DNA of 64,000 nt from Bog-756 sp963703145 (GTDB lineage: Bacteria > Actinomycetota > Acidimicrobiia > Acidimicrobiales > RAAP-2). Within the stretch, counting starts at the first letter, position 1. The number at the start of each line of letters is the position of its first letter. Made by a program: the position numbers and the translations under genes. The stretch spans positions 930,001 through 994,000 of the forward strand of contig OY969793.1 in NCBI GenBank assembly GCA_963703145.1. Direction: 5' to 3'. The notes below the pieces were generated by a model. It saw only the letters and a list, made by a program, of their open reading frames with translations, made no database searches and had not been told where the DNA came from. Positions 16,674 to 27,875 of the stretch are shown piece after piece.

Positions 16674-17402
16674 ATGGCGTCCCCCAGCGACCCGGCGACG
16701 ACCGGGGGGGACCCCGGCCTGGCCGACCGGATCGGTTACCGGTTCGACGACCCCACATTGCTCGACCTGGCCATGTCGCACCGCTCCTGGTGCGCCGAGG
16801 AGGCCGGGCGGGTGTCCAACGAGCGCCTCGAGTTCCTCGGGGACGCGGTGTTGGGCCTGGTGGTGGCCGAATTCAGCTACCGGACCCATCCCGACCTCTC
16901 TGACGGCCAGATGTCCAAGGTCCGGGCCTCGGTGGTCAACACCAAGGTCCTGGCCGAGGTTGGCCTGGGCCTCGGCATCCCTGAGTACCTGCGGCTGGGT
17001 CGTGGTGAGGACCTCTCGGGGGGCCGGGCCAAGGAGTCGATCCTGGCCGACGCCACCGAGGCGGTCATCGGTGCCGTCTACCTCGACGGGGGGCTGAGCC
17101 AGGCCGAGCGCCTGATCTTGTCCCTGCTCAAGGACCGGATTGCCGTGGCGGTGGGCGAGCCGGGGGAGTCGGATCACAAGAGCCGCCTCCAGGAGCAGTC
17201 CGTGCGCCTGGGCCAGGGCGTTCCCCACTACGAGGTCGAGGGTTTCGGCCCTGATCATGCCCGGAGGTACCGGGCCACGGTGTACGTTGCTGGCCGGCGC
17301 CTCGGCACGGGGGAGGGGCGCTCCAAAAAAGACGCCGAGCAGGTCGCCGCCCGGGTGGCCTGCGGATCGTTGGAAGTCGAGAGAGGCGGGGGGGATGCCT
17401 GA
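16674..17402 (+). CDS. rnc: Ribonuclease III
   Basis: A 242-residue double-strand-specific endonuclease that processes rRNA precursors and structured mRNAs. The signature NERLEFLGDAVLGL (about 44-57) and the second acidic cluster LADATEAVIGAVYLDGG (about 124-140) provide the Mg2+ ligands. A dsRNA-binding domain follows (KSRLQEQSVRLG to the GRSKKDAEQVAARVA end). The ATG at 16674 gives the standard N-terminus. The stop overlaps the mutM start by eight bases, so rnc and mutM are probably coupled. Confidence 0.96.
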   Translation: MASPSDPATTGGDPGLADRIGYRFDDPTLLDLAMSHRSWCAEEAGRVSNERLEFLGDAVLGLVVAEFSYRTHPDLSDGQMSKVRASVVNTKVLAEVGLGLGIPEYLRLGRGEDLSGGRAKESILADATEAVIGAVYLDGGLSQAERLILSLLKDRIAVAVGEPGESDHKSRLQEQSVRLGQGVPHYEVEGFGPDHARRYRATVYVAGRRLGTGEGRSKKDAEQVAARVACGSLEVERGGGDA

Positions 17403-18237
17403 GCTTCCCGAAGTCGAGACCATCCGGCGCGACCTCCAAGGCGAGGTGGTCGGTCGGAAGATCAAGTCGGTCGAGGTCCGCAACGGCCGGACCGTGCGGC
17501 GCCACCCGAGCGCCAAGCAGTTCCGCGCCCGCCTGGAGGGCCACACCATCAAGTCGGTGGACCGCAAGGGGAAGTACCTGCTCTTGGGGCTGGAGGACGG
17601 CCAGACCCTGGTGGTCCACCTGGGCATGAGCGGGCAACTCCAGCGGGCCAAGGGGCCCAAGGAGCCCAAGGCCCCCCACACCCACGCCGTGATCACCTTC
17701 ACGCAGGGCGGGCAGCTCCGCTTCGTCGACCCACGTACCTTCGGGGAGTTGTTCGTGTCGGCGGCGCCGGCCGAGGGGGAACGGGCGCTGCCCGAACTCT
17801 CCCACCTCGGGTTCGACCCGCTCGAGGACGTGATGAGCTGGGAGAAGTTCTGGGTGCTGCTGGCCTCCCACAAGAGTGGGCTGAAGGCCCTCTTGATGGA
17901 CCAGGAGTTCGTGGCCGGCATCGGCAACATGTACGCCGACGAGATCCTGTTCGCCGCCGGCCTCCGTTACGACCGCCTGTCGAACTCCCTGTCGTCCCAG
18001 GAGGTCCGCCGCCTGTACCGGGCCATGGTCGAGACCCTGGCCGAGGCGGTGAAGCGGCGCGGGTCGTCGTTGGCCGACGAGCAGTACCGCGACCTCTTCG
18101 GTGAGATCGGGGACTACCAGGACCAGCACCAGGCCTACGACCGGGAGGGACAGGCCTGTCGGCGGTGCCGCGCCACCATCGTGCGCGTGAAGTCCGGCGG
18201 ACGGTCGACCTACTTCTGCGACCACTGCCAGGTGTGA
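17395..18237 (+). CDS. mutM: Formamidopyrimidine-DNA glycosylase
   Basis: A 280-residue bifunctional glycosylase/AP lyase that removes 8-oxoguanine and other oxidised purines. It begins MPELPEVETIRRDLQG (catalytic Pro after Met removal, then Glu), has the conserved Lys in VDRKGKYLLL, the helix-two-turn-helix segment MDQEFVAGIGNMYADEILF, and a C-terminal zinc finger (CRRC and CDHC) with the KSGGRSTYFC arginine loop. ATG 17395 is chosen because it yields the invariant N-terminus; longer upstream frames lie inside rnc. The rnc-mutM-smc order matches other actinobacteria. Confidence 0.96.
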   Translation: MPELPEVETIRRDLQGEVVGRKIKSVEVRNGRTVRRHPSAKQFRARLEGHTIKSVDRKGKYLLLGLEDGQTLVVHLGMSGQLQRAKGPKEPKAPHTHAVITFTQGGQLRFVDPRTFGELFVSAAPAEGERALPELSHLGFDPLEDVMSWEKFWVLLASHKSGLKALLMDQEFVAGIGNMYADEILFAAGLRYDRLSNSLSSQEVRRLYRAMVETLAEAVKRRGSSLADEQYRDLFGEIGDYQDQHQAYDREGQACRRCRATIVRVKSGGRSTYFCDHCQV

Positions 18238-18327
18238 CGGCCGCCCCGGCCGCCCCGACCACCCGTTCATCGCCGCTGACCTGGGGTTCCCGCGACCGTG
18301 GGCGACGCCCGATAGGGTGAGCGCGCG

Positions 18328-21300
18328 GTGTTCCTGAAGTCGCTCTCACTCAAAGGTTTCAAGTCTTTCGCCGACCCGGCGGTGCTCCAATTCGAGCCGG
18401 GCATCACCGTGGTGGTGGGCCCCAACGGCAGCGGTAAGTCGAACGTGGTGGACGCCGTGGCCTGGGTGTTGGGGGCCCAGGGGCCGCGCACCGTGCGCTC
18501 GGCGAAGATGGAGGACGTCATCTTCGTGGGCACGGCCAGCCGGCCCGCCCTGGGCCGGGCCGAGGTCTCGCTCACCATCGACAACAGCGCCGGCAAGCTG
18601 GCCACGGATCTGGCCGAGATCACCATCACCCGGACCCTGTTCCGGTCGGGCGACAGCGAGTATTCGATCAACGGGGCGCCCTGCCGACTGCTGGACATCC
18701 AAGAGCTCCTGTCCGACACCGGGGTCGGTCGCCAGCAACACGTCATCATCAGCCAGGGGAACCTCGACGCCATCTTGGAGGCCCGGCCCGAGGATCGCCG
18801 GGCGGTCATCGAGGAGGCCGCTGGCGTCCTCAAGTACCGGCGGCGCCGAGAGCGCTCCGAGCGCCGGCTGGCATCGGCCGAGGAGAATCTCGAGCGACTG
18901 TTCGACCTGGTCCGCGAGGTCAAGCGCCAGATCCGTCCCCTGGAGCGCCAGGCCGCTGCGGCCCGGTCCTACACCGGGTTGGCCGACGAGCTGCGGGCGG
19001 TCCGCCTGCACGTGGCCGGGATCGAGCTGATCGCCCTCGACGGACGGCTGACCTCGGGGGCGACGGCCCAGGCCCAACTGCGCACGGCCGAAGAGCGTCT
19101 GCGCGGATCTCTCAGCGAGCTCGACGCCGACAGCGAGCGCACCGCCGACGAGATGTCCGCCCAACGGGAGTCCGACCTCGCCACCGCGCTCGGCCGCGCC
19201 GAGGGCATGGTCGAACGGGCGCGTGGCCTGTCCGGCGTGCTCCGGGAGCGGCAGCGGTCGCTGGCCCAGGCCCTGGACGCCGCGGCCGACGCCGACGTCG
19301 TGTCCACCCTCGAGGCCGAGGGAGCCCGCCTGGCCGAGGAGCTGGAGTCGTCGGCCACTGAGGCTGCCGCCCTCCATCCCGACCAGGACGCCATCGCCGA
19401 ACTCGAAGCCGCCGCCGCCGCTGAATTGGAGTCGCACCTCGCCACCTGGGGGGACGGAGCACTGCTCCGCCAGGCCGACGAGGCGGTCACGGTGGCCCGG
19501 GGGCAGCTGGCGTCGCTGGAGCACGCCCTGGAACGGGACCGACGGGCCCTCGACCAGATGCGGGCCCGCCTGGCGACCACCGAGCGGCGGTCGGCCCTGG
19601 TCGAGGGTGAGGACCATGAGCTCGGGGAGCGGCTGGCCGAGACCGAGCAGGCCCGTCACCAGCTGCAGTCGGCGGTGGCCGAGTCCGAGGCGGCCCATGT
19701 GGCCGCCACCCGACGCCTCGAGTCCGCCGAGGAGTCGCTCCGCCAGGCCGACCAGGAGCTGGCCCGCTCCGTGGCCCGGGCCGACGCCCTGGAACGAGCC
19801 CTGGACGAGGCCCGCGGCGCGGCCGGTGCTGAGCTGTTGGCCGGCGTGGACGGCGTGGTCGGCACCCTCCTTGACGTGGTCGAGGTCGATGCCGGCTGGG
19901 AGGACGCCTTCGAAGCGGCCGCCGGAGCCTCCATCGCCGCCGTGGTGGTCTCGGGCAGCCAGCCGGCCAAGGCGGCCCTGTCCCGGCTCCGTCAGGGCGG
20001 TGCCACCGGCGCGGTGCTGGCCCTCACCGACGGCCCTGTCGACGGTGCCCGGTGGCGCCGAGACCAGCCCGAGCTGCCCGTCGGCACGGAGTCGATCCGC
20101 GCCCACGTCCGCCCCCGGCGGGGCGGCCAGCACCTGCCGGGTCTGGAGGCGGCACTCGACACGCTGCTGGCCGGCTCGTTCTGCGCCCTGGGCGGGTGGT
20201 CTGATGCCATCGATCTGGCGCTGAGCCGTCCCGACCTGGTGGTGGTCACCCGTGAGGGCGACCGCTTCTCGTCGACGGGCTGGCGTGTCCGGTCCGGCGG
20301 GGGTGTCGTCACCGCCGCCGTGGTCGAAGAGGCCCGGGATCGCGCCGAGGTGGCTGCGGTGGCCGCCGCCGAGGCCGCCGGGGAGCGGTCCGCGGCTCAG
20401 GCCGTCGTGGAGTCCACCCGGTCAGCGGCTGCCGAGGCGGTGCGGGCCGACGACCGCAACGAGGTGGAGCACCAGACGGCCCGGGCGGCGCGCCAGCGGG
20501 TGGCGACGGACCGGATGAGCCTGGCCGCCGAGGTGGAAGAGGTCCGTCGGAGCCTGGCCGAGATCGACGAACGGATCGACCGGGACACGGAGCGGGCCGC
20601 CCTGGTCCGGGACGAGCTCCCGGGTCTGGAGTCGGCCCGGGCCACGGCCGGTGAGCAGGTGGCAGCGGCGCGGGACGAGCGCCGGCGGATCGACGAGCGG
20701 ATCGCCGAGGTGGGCCTGCGCCGTTCGGAGTGGGAGGCGCGCGCGCTGCGGGCCTCGTGGAGCGCCAACGGGTCCTCACCGAACGACTGCGTGAGGTCGA
20801 GCGCCGGCTGACCGGTCATGCCGACGAGCGGGCCGAGGCAGCCGAGCGTCGGCGCCGGCTCGAGGCCGACGCCACGGCGGTGGAACGGCTGCTCGCCGTG
20901 GTGGCCTCGGCCCAGGGCGAGCTGGACAGCGCCCTTTCCACCCTGCGCCAGCAGTACCAGCGCCAGCTCGAGGCGGTGCGCGCCGGCGGCGCCCGCCTAG
21001 AGGAGTTACGGCGTCAGCGCTCGGCTAGCGAGCACGAGCTGGCTGCGGCCCGGAGCCGGCTGCAGAAGATCGAGCTCGACCTGGTCGAGGCCACCATCCG
21101 CCGGGAGTCGGTGGTCGAGGCCCTCCGGCGTGAGCTGGCCGCCACCCCCGACGAGGCCATGGCCTCGCCGGTACCGGAGTTGGCCGAGGGGGTGGACCCG
21201 GCCAGCCGCATCGACGAGCTGGAGGCCCAGCTGGCCGCCCTGGGGCCGGTCAACCCCCTGGCCCTCGAGGAGCTGGCCGAGCTGGGTGAGCGCCACCAGT

Positions 21301-22076
21301 TTCTCGAGTCCCAGGTGGAAGACGTCCGGACCGCCCGTCGCGAGCTGCACCAGGTGATCCGGACCCTGGACGAGGAGATCATGCACGTGTTCGACGTGGC
21401 CTTCGCCGACGTCAACGAGCACTTCTCGTCCCTGGTCACCACCCTGTTTCCCGGAGGTACCGGCCGGCTCTCGCTGACCGACCCCGAAAACCTGCTCGAC
21501 ACGGGCGTCGAGGTCGAGGTCCGGCCGGCCGGCCGCAACGTGCGGCGGCTGTCCCTGCTGTCGGGCGGGGAGCGCTCACTGGTGGCCCTGGCCTACCTCT
21601 TCGCGGTGTTCCGCAGCCGACCATCGCCCTTTTACCTGATGGACGAGGTGGAAGCGGCCCTTGACGACGTCAACCTCCAGCGGTTCCTCGGACTGGTCCA
21701 CGAGTTCCGGGGCGAGGCCCAGCTGATCATCGTGAGCCACCAGAAGCGGACCATGGAGGCGGCCGACGCCCTCTACGGGGTCACCATGGCCCCGGGGGGC
21801 TCCTCCAAGGTGGTCAGCCAGAAGGTGGCCCGGCATCCCGACACCGGCCCGGAGCGCGTGTCCGAGGAGGCACCAGCCGAGACCGGCCCACCGACCGACG
21901 ACCAGCCGGCCGGAGGCGCGGCCCCGGTGCCGGTCCCGAACGTGCCCACCCGGATGATCACCCCGGGCGGTGACACCACAGCCCCGCCCGACGACGGCGT
22001 CGACCTCGACCCGCCATTGGACCCGGCTGTGACCGGTGTCGTCGGAGCGGAGCCCGGCCCGAGCACTGAGCGGTGA
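18328..22076 (+). pseudogene. smc: Chromosome segregation protein SMC, interrupted by one frameshift
   Basis: About 1,250 residues of a normal-looking SMC ATPase, read in two frames. The N-terminal part (GTG 18328 to the stop at 20811) has Walker A GPNGSGKS (31-38), a QQHVIISQGNLD Q-loop region, coiled coil, the hinge near 505-620, and returning coil. The C-terminal part (in frame to 22076) holds LSGGERSLVALAYL, Walker B FYLMDEVEAALDD and a Pro/Gly-rich tail of about 80 residues. The frames switch within the alternating GC tract at 20737-20746. Adding one base there restores a continuous coil (REVERRL...). Every active-site motif is intact, so a sequence error is more likely than true loss. 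It condenses DNA with ScpAB, which are not in the window. TAGGGT lies nine bases before the start. Confidence 0.85.
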
Positions 22077-23290
22077 TGGACCTCCTGGCTGTGACCGCGG
22101 CGTCCGACGCCGTGATCGCCATCGTGGTGGCGGTGCCGGTGGCCATCGTGGCCGTCGGGGCGACCATCGGCCTGCGGCTGCGCGGACGGGGCACGAAGGA
22201 CCGTGTCCCGCCCGGCGAGGTGGCGAGCGACGCGCCGACCGATGTCGAGCTCGACCGGAGTGCGGCCGCTGCCCGCCGGGCGGCACCGACCGAGGCGACG
22301 CCTCCAGCCGAGGTGGTGCCGGCACCCGAGCCGGCGCCGGTCACCGAGCCTGCCACCTATCGCGGTCGTCTGGGCAAGGCCCGAGGGTTGTTCTCGGGCT
22401 ACCTGGGCGCCATCCGGGCCAAGGGCAAGGTGGACGCCGGGACGTGGGACGACTTGGAGGAGGCCCTCATCCGCGCCGACGTCGGCGTCGGGGCCACCGA
22501 TGCCCTGCTCGCCGACCTCCGGGGCCGGGTGAAGAGCGGTGAGATCGTCGGTCCCGACGCCCTGGTCGAGGCGCTCCGTGCTGATCTGGTGGCCATGCTG
22601 TCGTCGGCCGATGCCACCTTGGCCTTGCCGTCCACCGGCGAGGTCGGGGCCGACCAACCAGATGATGCCGGCGGGGAGGCCACGCCGGTGGACGTGTGGC
22701 TCTTCGTGGGCGTGAACGGCGTGGGCAAGACCACCACGGTGGGCAAGGTGGCCAACCGGCTGTCGGCCTCGGGCACCCGCGTGCTCCTCGCCGCCGGCGA
22801 CACCTTCCGGGCCGCGGCCGGCGAACAGCTGGCCATGTGGGCCTCGAGAGCCGACGCCGACATCGTGCGGGGAGCCGAGGGCGGTGACCCGAGCTCGGTG
22901 GTGTTCGACGCTGTGCAGCGAGCGGCGGCCAAAGGCCACGCCGTGGTGCTGGCCGACACCGCCGGCCGCCTCCACAACAAGGTCAACCTGATCGAGGAAC
23001 TGAAGAAGATCCGACGCATCGCCGACCGGCCGCCCGGCCACGTCGTCGAGGTCCTGTTGGTGCTCGACGCCACCACCGGCCAGAACGGCCTGGCCCAGGC
23101 CAAGGTGTTCCTTGACGCCGTGGACGTGTCGGGGGTGGTGCTGACCAAACTGGACGGCACGGCCAAGGGGGGCATCGTGGTGGCCATCCAGCGCGAGCTG
23201 GGCCTGCCGGTGAAGCTGGTCGGCCTGGGTGAAGGGGCCGAGGACCTCATCGACTTTGACCCTGCCGCATTCGTCGACGCCCTGTTCTGA
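22076..23290 (+). CDS. ftsY: Signal recognition particle receptor FtsY
   Basis: About 404 residues. The GTPase docks ribosome-SRP complexes at the membrane. An N-terminal hydrophobic segment (about 8-30, rich in Val/Ala/Ile) could anchor it, as in other actinobacteria. An acidic, Pro-rich A region follows, then the N domain and the G domain: G1 GVNGVGKTTTVGKV, DTFRAAAGEQL, DTAGRLHNK, and TKLDGTAKGG, ending in VGLGEGAEDLIDF. The ATG at 22076 overlaps the last base of the smc stop; a GTG at 22073 would add one residue. It lies upstream of its partner ffh, 97 bases away. Confidence 0.95.
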   Translation: MDLLAVTAASDAVIAIVVAVPVAIVAVGATIGLRLRGRGTKDRVPPGEVASDAPTDVELDRSAAAARRAAPTEATPPAEVVPAPEPAPVTEPATYRGRLGKARGLFSGYLGAIRAKGKVDAGTWDDLEEALIRADVGVGATDALLADLRGRVKSGEIVGPDALVEALRADLVAMLSSADATLALPSTGEVGADQPDDAGGEATPVDVWLFVGVNGVGKTTTVGKVANRLSASGTRVLLAAGDTFRAAAGEQLAMWASRADADIVRGAEGGDPSSVVFDAVQRAAAKGHAVVLADTAGRLHNKVNLIEELKKIRRIADRPPGHVVEVLLVLDATTGQNGLAQAKVFLDAVDVSGVVLTKLDGTAKGGIVVAIQRELGLPVKLVGLGEGAEDLIDFDPAAFVDALF

Positions 23291-23340
23291 GACCCGTCGC
23301 CCGCCGGTGAACCGAGCGCCGTGCACCCCGGTCGGGTCTT
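23290..23340 (+). terminator. Possible terminator after ftsY
   Basis: AGACCCG (23290-23296) pairs perfectly with CGGGTCT (23333-23339), enclosing further GC-rich pairing and followed by T. It lies at the ftsY stop, ahead of the TAGCCT box of ffh. It is inferred from structure only. Confidence 0.3.
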
Positions 23341-23387
23341 CGGAGCCGATCACGACCGGACGGCCCGTCCTGTAGCCTGAGGCACCC

Positions 23388-24929
<1,542 letters not shown>

Positions 24930-25025
24930 CCGGATTTGCCCGCCGATCTGGCCTAGACAACAGGGCAGCTTCCCGTCCTCACCCAGGGTGTCTACGGGGC
25001 TTCGCGAAGGGGTTGCACGCCGGTC

Positions 25026-25041
25026 CTCCCAATGATGGGAG
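25026..25041 (+). promoter_or_regulatory. Hairpin in rpsP leader
   Basis: CTCCCA and TGGGAG form a perfect 6-bp stem with an ATGA loop, 40 bases before the rpsP GTG. It could be a leader structure controlling the ribosomal operon. The rest of the 151-base gap between ffh and rpsP shows no clear promoter. Confidence 0.3.
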
Positions 25042-25080
25042 ACTGTCGGGCGCTATCGACAGAATGCAGAGGAGTTCACC

Positions 25081-25368
25081 GTGGCCGTAAAGCTCCGCCT
25101 CGTGCGGATCGGGAAGAAGAAGCAGCCGACCTACCGGCTGGTGGCAGCGGACAGCCGTTCGCCGCGCAATGGTCGTTTCATCGAGATTGTGGGTACCTAC
25201 GCCCCGCGAGGCAAGTCGTTGGCCGAGCCCGACGCCGTCGTGGAGATCGACAACGCCAAGGCCGTGAAGTGGCTCTCTCAGGGGGCTCAACCCACCGAGC
25301 GGGTGGAGAAGCTCTTGAAGCAGTCGGGCGCGCTCGACGAGTTCGCCACGTCCAAGGCGGCCAGATGA
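25081..25368 (+). CDS. rpsP: 30S ribosomal protein S16
   Basis: A 95-residue S16. MAVKLRLVRIGKKKQPTYRL and DSRSPRNGRFIEIVGTYAP are diagnostic. The GTG start at 25081 has GAGGAG eight bases upstream. It opens the conserved run rpsP-khpA-rimM-trmD-rplS, which couples a ribosomal protein to 16S maturation factors and tRNA modification. The stop overlaps the ATG of the KH gene (ATGA). Confidence 0.97.
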   Translation: MAVKLRLVRIGKKKQPTYRLVAADSRSPRNGRFIEIVGTYAPRGKSLAEPDAVVEIDNAKAVKWLSQGAQPTERVEKLLKQSGALDEFATSKAAR

Positions 25369-25700
25369 CCGACGACGTCGCCCTCGACTCCGCCGACGAC
25401 GTCAACACCATCGACGACGATGGCCAAGAGGACGACGACGCCGGCAACCGCGTGTCGGGGGGCACGCCCCTGGCCGTCGTGACCTATCTGGTCAACTCCA
25501 TCACGTCGGATCCCGAGGCGGTCGTCATCAACACCGACGAGCGCGGCAACTCGGTCAGGTTCCGGATCCACGTGGCGCCCGAGGACATGGGACGGGTCAT
25601 CGGCCGCCGTGGCCGGGTGGCTCAGGCCATCCGCACCGTGGTGGCAGCTGCCGGGGCGCGCGACGGGGTCCAGACCAGCGTCGACATCGTCGACGACTGA
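25365..25700 (+). CDS. khpA: KH-domain RNA-binding protein KhpA, with acidic N-terminal extension
   Basis: A 111-residue protein. Residues about 37-111 are the usual KhpA/YlqC KH domain (VVTYLVNSITSDPEAV, then the GxxG loop in VIGRRGRVAQAIR, ending VDIVDD). The first 35 residues form an Asp-rich tail (DSADDVNTIDDDGQEDDD) that is not part of the usual 75-80-residue protein. The ATG at 25365 overlaps the rpsP stop; a later start giving only the KH domain cannot be excluded. KhpA, usually with KhpB, binds small RNAs and mRNAs and affects cell division in some Gram-positives. Confidence 0.88.
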   Translation: MTDDVALDSADDVNTIDDDGQEDDDAGNRVSGGTPLAVVTYLVNSITSDPEAVVINTDERGNSVRFRIHVAPEDMGRVIGRRGRVAQAIRTVVAAAGARDGVQTSVDIVDD

Positions 25701-25712
25701 ACGGCCCACCCG

Positions 25713-26231
25713 GTGCCCGATCCCGCCCCCACGGACGGCGGGGTGCCCACCGGCGCGGTCCGGCCCCTGCTCGAGGTGGGGGTCATCGTCAAACCCCACG
25801 GACTCCGGGGTGAGGTGATCGTGAAGCTCACCACCAACCGTGACGAGCGCATCGCCCGGGGGGTGACGCTGACGGCGGCCGACGGCCGGGAGCTCCAGGT
25901 GGAATCGTCGACACCGCACCGAGGCCGGCACATCGTGTTCTTCGCGGGGGTGCGCGGCATCGACGGTGCCGAGTCCCTGCGGGGGACGGTGCTGTTGGCC
26001 CCGCCCCTCGACGACCCCGATGCCCTCTGGGTCCACGACCTCATCGGTTCGGTGGTGGAGGATCCCGACGGCGTCGTGCTCGGGACCGTCGAGGGGGTGG
26101 AGGCCAATCCGGCCAGCGACCTCTTGGTGCTGGACGGTGGGGCATTGATCCCACTCCGGTTCGTGGTCGGGAGCGAGCCCGGCGTTCGGGTCGTGGTGGA
26201 TCTGCCCGACGGCCTTCTCGACCTCTACTGA
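25713..26231 (+). CDS. rimM: 16S rRNA processing protein RimM
   Basis: A 172-residue 30S assembly factor that binds S19 and helps mature the 16S head. The N-terminal beta-barrel begins LLEVGVIVKPHGLRGEVIVK, the standard RimM signature; the PRC-barrel half follows (DALWVHDLIGSVVEDPDG, ending LIPLRFVVG). The GTG at 25713 adds a 17-residue polar leader before the barrel. trmD follows after 12 bases. Confidence 0.94.
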   Translation: MPDPAPTDGGVPTGAVRPLLEVGVIVKPHGLRGEVIVKLTTNRDERIARGVTLTAADGRELQVESSTPHRGRHIVFFAGVRGIDGAESLRGTVLLAPPLDDPDALWVHDLIGSVVEDPDGVVLGTVEGVEANPASDLLVLDGGALIPLRFVVGSEPGVRVVVDLPDGLLDLY

Positions 26232-26243
26232 TCACGCCGTGAC

Positions 26244-27023
26244 GTGACGCCACTCCGCATCGACGTCTTCACCCTCTTCCCCGAGGTCATTGAGCACTAT
26301 GCCGACGCCTCCATCCTCGGTCGCGCCCGGGGCCGGGCCCACCTCGACTTGCGGACCCATGACGTACGCGACGCCGCCACCGACGCCCACCGGTCGGTGG
26401 ACGACGCCCCCTTCGGCGGCGGGGCCGGCATGGTGCTCGCCACCGACGCCGTGTTCCGGTCGGTGGAACAGGTGGCGGGCTCCCCTGACGGGCTACCCCG
26501 TCCCCTGATCCTGCTGTCTCCGGCCGGTCGGCGCTTCGACCAGCAGCTGGCAGCGGAGTTCGCCGGGCTACCCGGTGGGTTCTCGCTGCTGTGCGGCCGC
26601 TACGAGGGGGTGGACCAGCGCGTGGCCGACCACCTGGTGGACGAGGAGCTCTCGGTGGGCGATTTCGTCCTGGCCGGGGGGGAGCTGGCCGCCCTGGTGG
26701 TGGTGGAGGCGGTGGCCCGCCTGATCCCCGGCGTGCTCGGCAACGTCGAGTCGGCCGGCGAGGAGAGCTTCTCTGCGGGCCTGCTGGAGTATCCGCACTA
26801 CACCCGGCCGGCGGACTTCCGGGGCTGGGAGGTCCCCGAGGTGCTGCGCTCGGGCGACCACGCCCGGGTCGAGGAGTGGCGGCGGGTCCAGGCCCTGGTC
26901 CGGACCCTGCAGCGGCGTCCGGACCTGATCGCCGACCGGGGGGGCCTCACCGACCAGGAGGTCCAACTGCTGGCGGAGCACGGTGAGGTGCAACTACTCC
27001 GCGATCACGGCTACGATTGGTGA
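26244..27023 (+). CDS. trmD: tRNA (guanine(37)-N(1))-methyltransferase
   Basis: A 259-residue SPOUT-fold enzyme making m1G37 in tRNAs, which prevents +1 frameshifting. It starts (GTG) with LRIDVFTLFPEVIEHYADAS and contains DDAPFGGGAGMVL, the knotted SAM site LLCGRYEGVDQRVADHL with DEELSVGDFVLAGGELAAL, and the LEYPHYTRPADFRGWEVPEV motif with its catalytic Asp region. The length is standard. A tight hairpin follows the stop. Confidence 0.97.
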   Translation: MTPLRIDVFTLFPEVIEHYADASILGRARGRAHLDLRTHDVRDAATDAHRSVDDAPFGGGAGMVLATDAVFRSVEQVAGSPDGLPRPLILLSPAGRRFDQQLAAEFAGLPGGFSLLCGRYEGVDQRVADHLVDEELSVGDFVLAGGELAALVVVEAVARLIPGVLGNVESAGEESFSAGLLEYPHYTRPADFRGWEVPEVLRSGDHARVEEWRRVQALVRTLQRRPDLIADRGGLTDQEVQLLAEHGEVQLLRDHGYDW

Positions 27024-27031
27024 GCCTCGTC

Positions 27032-27049
27032 GCACCGGTCCGCCGGTGT
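27032..27049 (+). terminator. UNCG-loop hairpin after trmD
   Basis: CACCGG-TCCG-CCGGTG, extended by a G-U pair, lies nine bases after the trmD stop and is followed by TT. It may be a partial terminator, an mRNA processing point or a leader structure separating rplS expression from trmD. Confidence 0.4.
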
Positions 27050-27167
27050 TCACAGTGGAGAATCGATTCGCTCAGCCCTCCCTCCCGGACCTGTACTGGT
27101 GGGTGGGGGTCGACGGACCGGGCTCCGGCGGGGGAGAGACCGAACGATCCGTGGAAAGACGCGCCCC

Positions 27168-27521
27168 ATGAACCCGACCGACATCATCGACCGAGACAGC
27201 CTGCGGGACGACATCCCCGACTTCCGACCCGGGGACACCGTCAAGGTCCACGTGCGGGTGGTGGAGGGGACCCGGGAGCGGGTCCAGGTGTTTCAGGGAG
27301 CCGTCATCCGTCGTCAGGGCACCGGCGTGCGCGAGACCTTCACCGTGCGCAAGGTCAGCTTCGGCGTCGGCGTGGAGCGGACCTTCCCGATTCACTCCCC
27401 GGTGATCGACCACACCGAAGTGGTCTCCCTCGGTGACGTCCGCCGGGCCAAGCTGTACTACCTGCGTGACCGCCACGGCAAGGCCGCCAAGATCAAGGAG
27501 CGGCGGACTGCCCGCGCCTGA
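27168..27521 (+). CDS. rplS: 50S ribosomal protein L19
   Basis: A 117-residue L19 located at the 30S-50S interface. Signatures are DFRPGDTVKVHVRVVEG, RERVQVFQGAVIRRQG, RETFTVRKVSFGVGVERTFP and RRAKLYYLRDRHGKAAKIKE. ATG 27168 with GGAAAG upstream gives the standard N-terminus; a longer in-frame start at 27099 is rejected. In mycobacteria lepB and rnhB follow rplS. Here they are missing and DUF2469 comes next. Confidence 0.96.
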   Translation: MNPTDIIDRDSLRDDIPDFRPGDTVKVHVRVVEGTRERVQVFQGAVIRRQGTGVRETFTVRKVSFGVGVERTFPIHSPVIDHTEVVSLGDVRRAKLYYLRDRHGKAAKIKERRTARA

Positions 27522-27581
27522 TCCCGTGGAATCGTCCCCGGCCCGGGCGCTCGTTGCCGAGCCACCCACCGCGGTCGCGCC

Positions 27582-27875
27582 ATGAGCGAAGAGGACCTCG
27601 AACGCTACGAGTCCGAGATCGAGCTGGCCCTGGTCCAGGAGTACCGGGCCGTCCTTCCCCTCTTCGCCTACGTGGTGGAGACCGAACGGCGGTTCTACCT
27701 GGCCAACAGTGTGGATGTGACGGTGCGCTCGGATTCCACGCCGGCGTGCGTCGAGGTCCAGCTCAACGACGCTTGGGTGTGGGACATGTACCGGCCGGCC
27801 CGCTTCGTCCCGTCGGTGCGGATCCTCACCTTCCGCGACGTGAACATCGAACGGCTCCCCGAGAAGGAACTGTGA
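27582..27875 (+). CDS. DUF2469 family protein (Rv2901c-like)
   Basis: A 97-residue conserved actinobacterial protein. MSEEDLERYESEIELALVQE, then VVETERRFYLANSVDV and AWVWDMYRPARFVPSVRIL, match the Rv2901c/DUF2469 family closely. The function is not established; its near-invariant place between rplS and yraN suggests a translation-related or housekeeping role. It is soluble, with no Cys and no signal peptide. The stop overlaps the GTG of yraN by four bases. Confidence 0.9.
   Translation: MSEEDLERYESEIELALVQEYRAVLPLFAYVVETERRFYLANSVDVTVRSDSTPACVEVQLNDAWVWDMYRPARFVPSVRILTFRDVNIERLPEKEL

Noticed and set aside
18346..20133. A 595-codon minus-strand frame opposite smc
   Set aside because: Pure shadow of the smc coding strand, with biased composition and no start signal.
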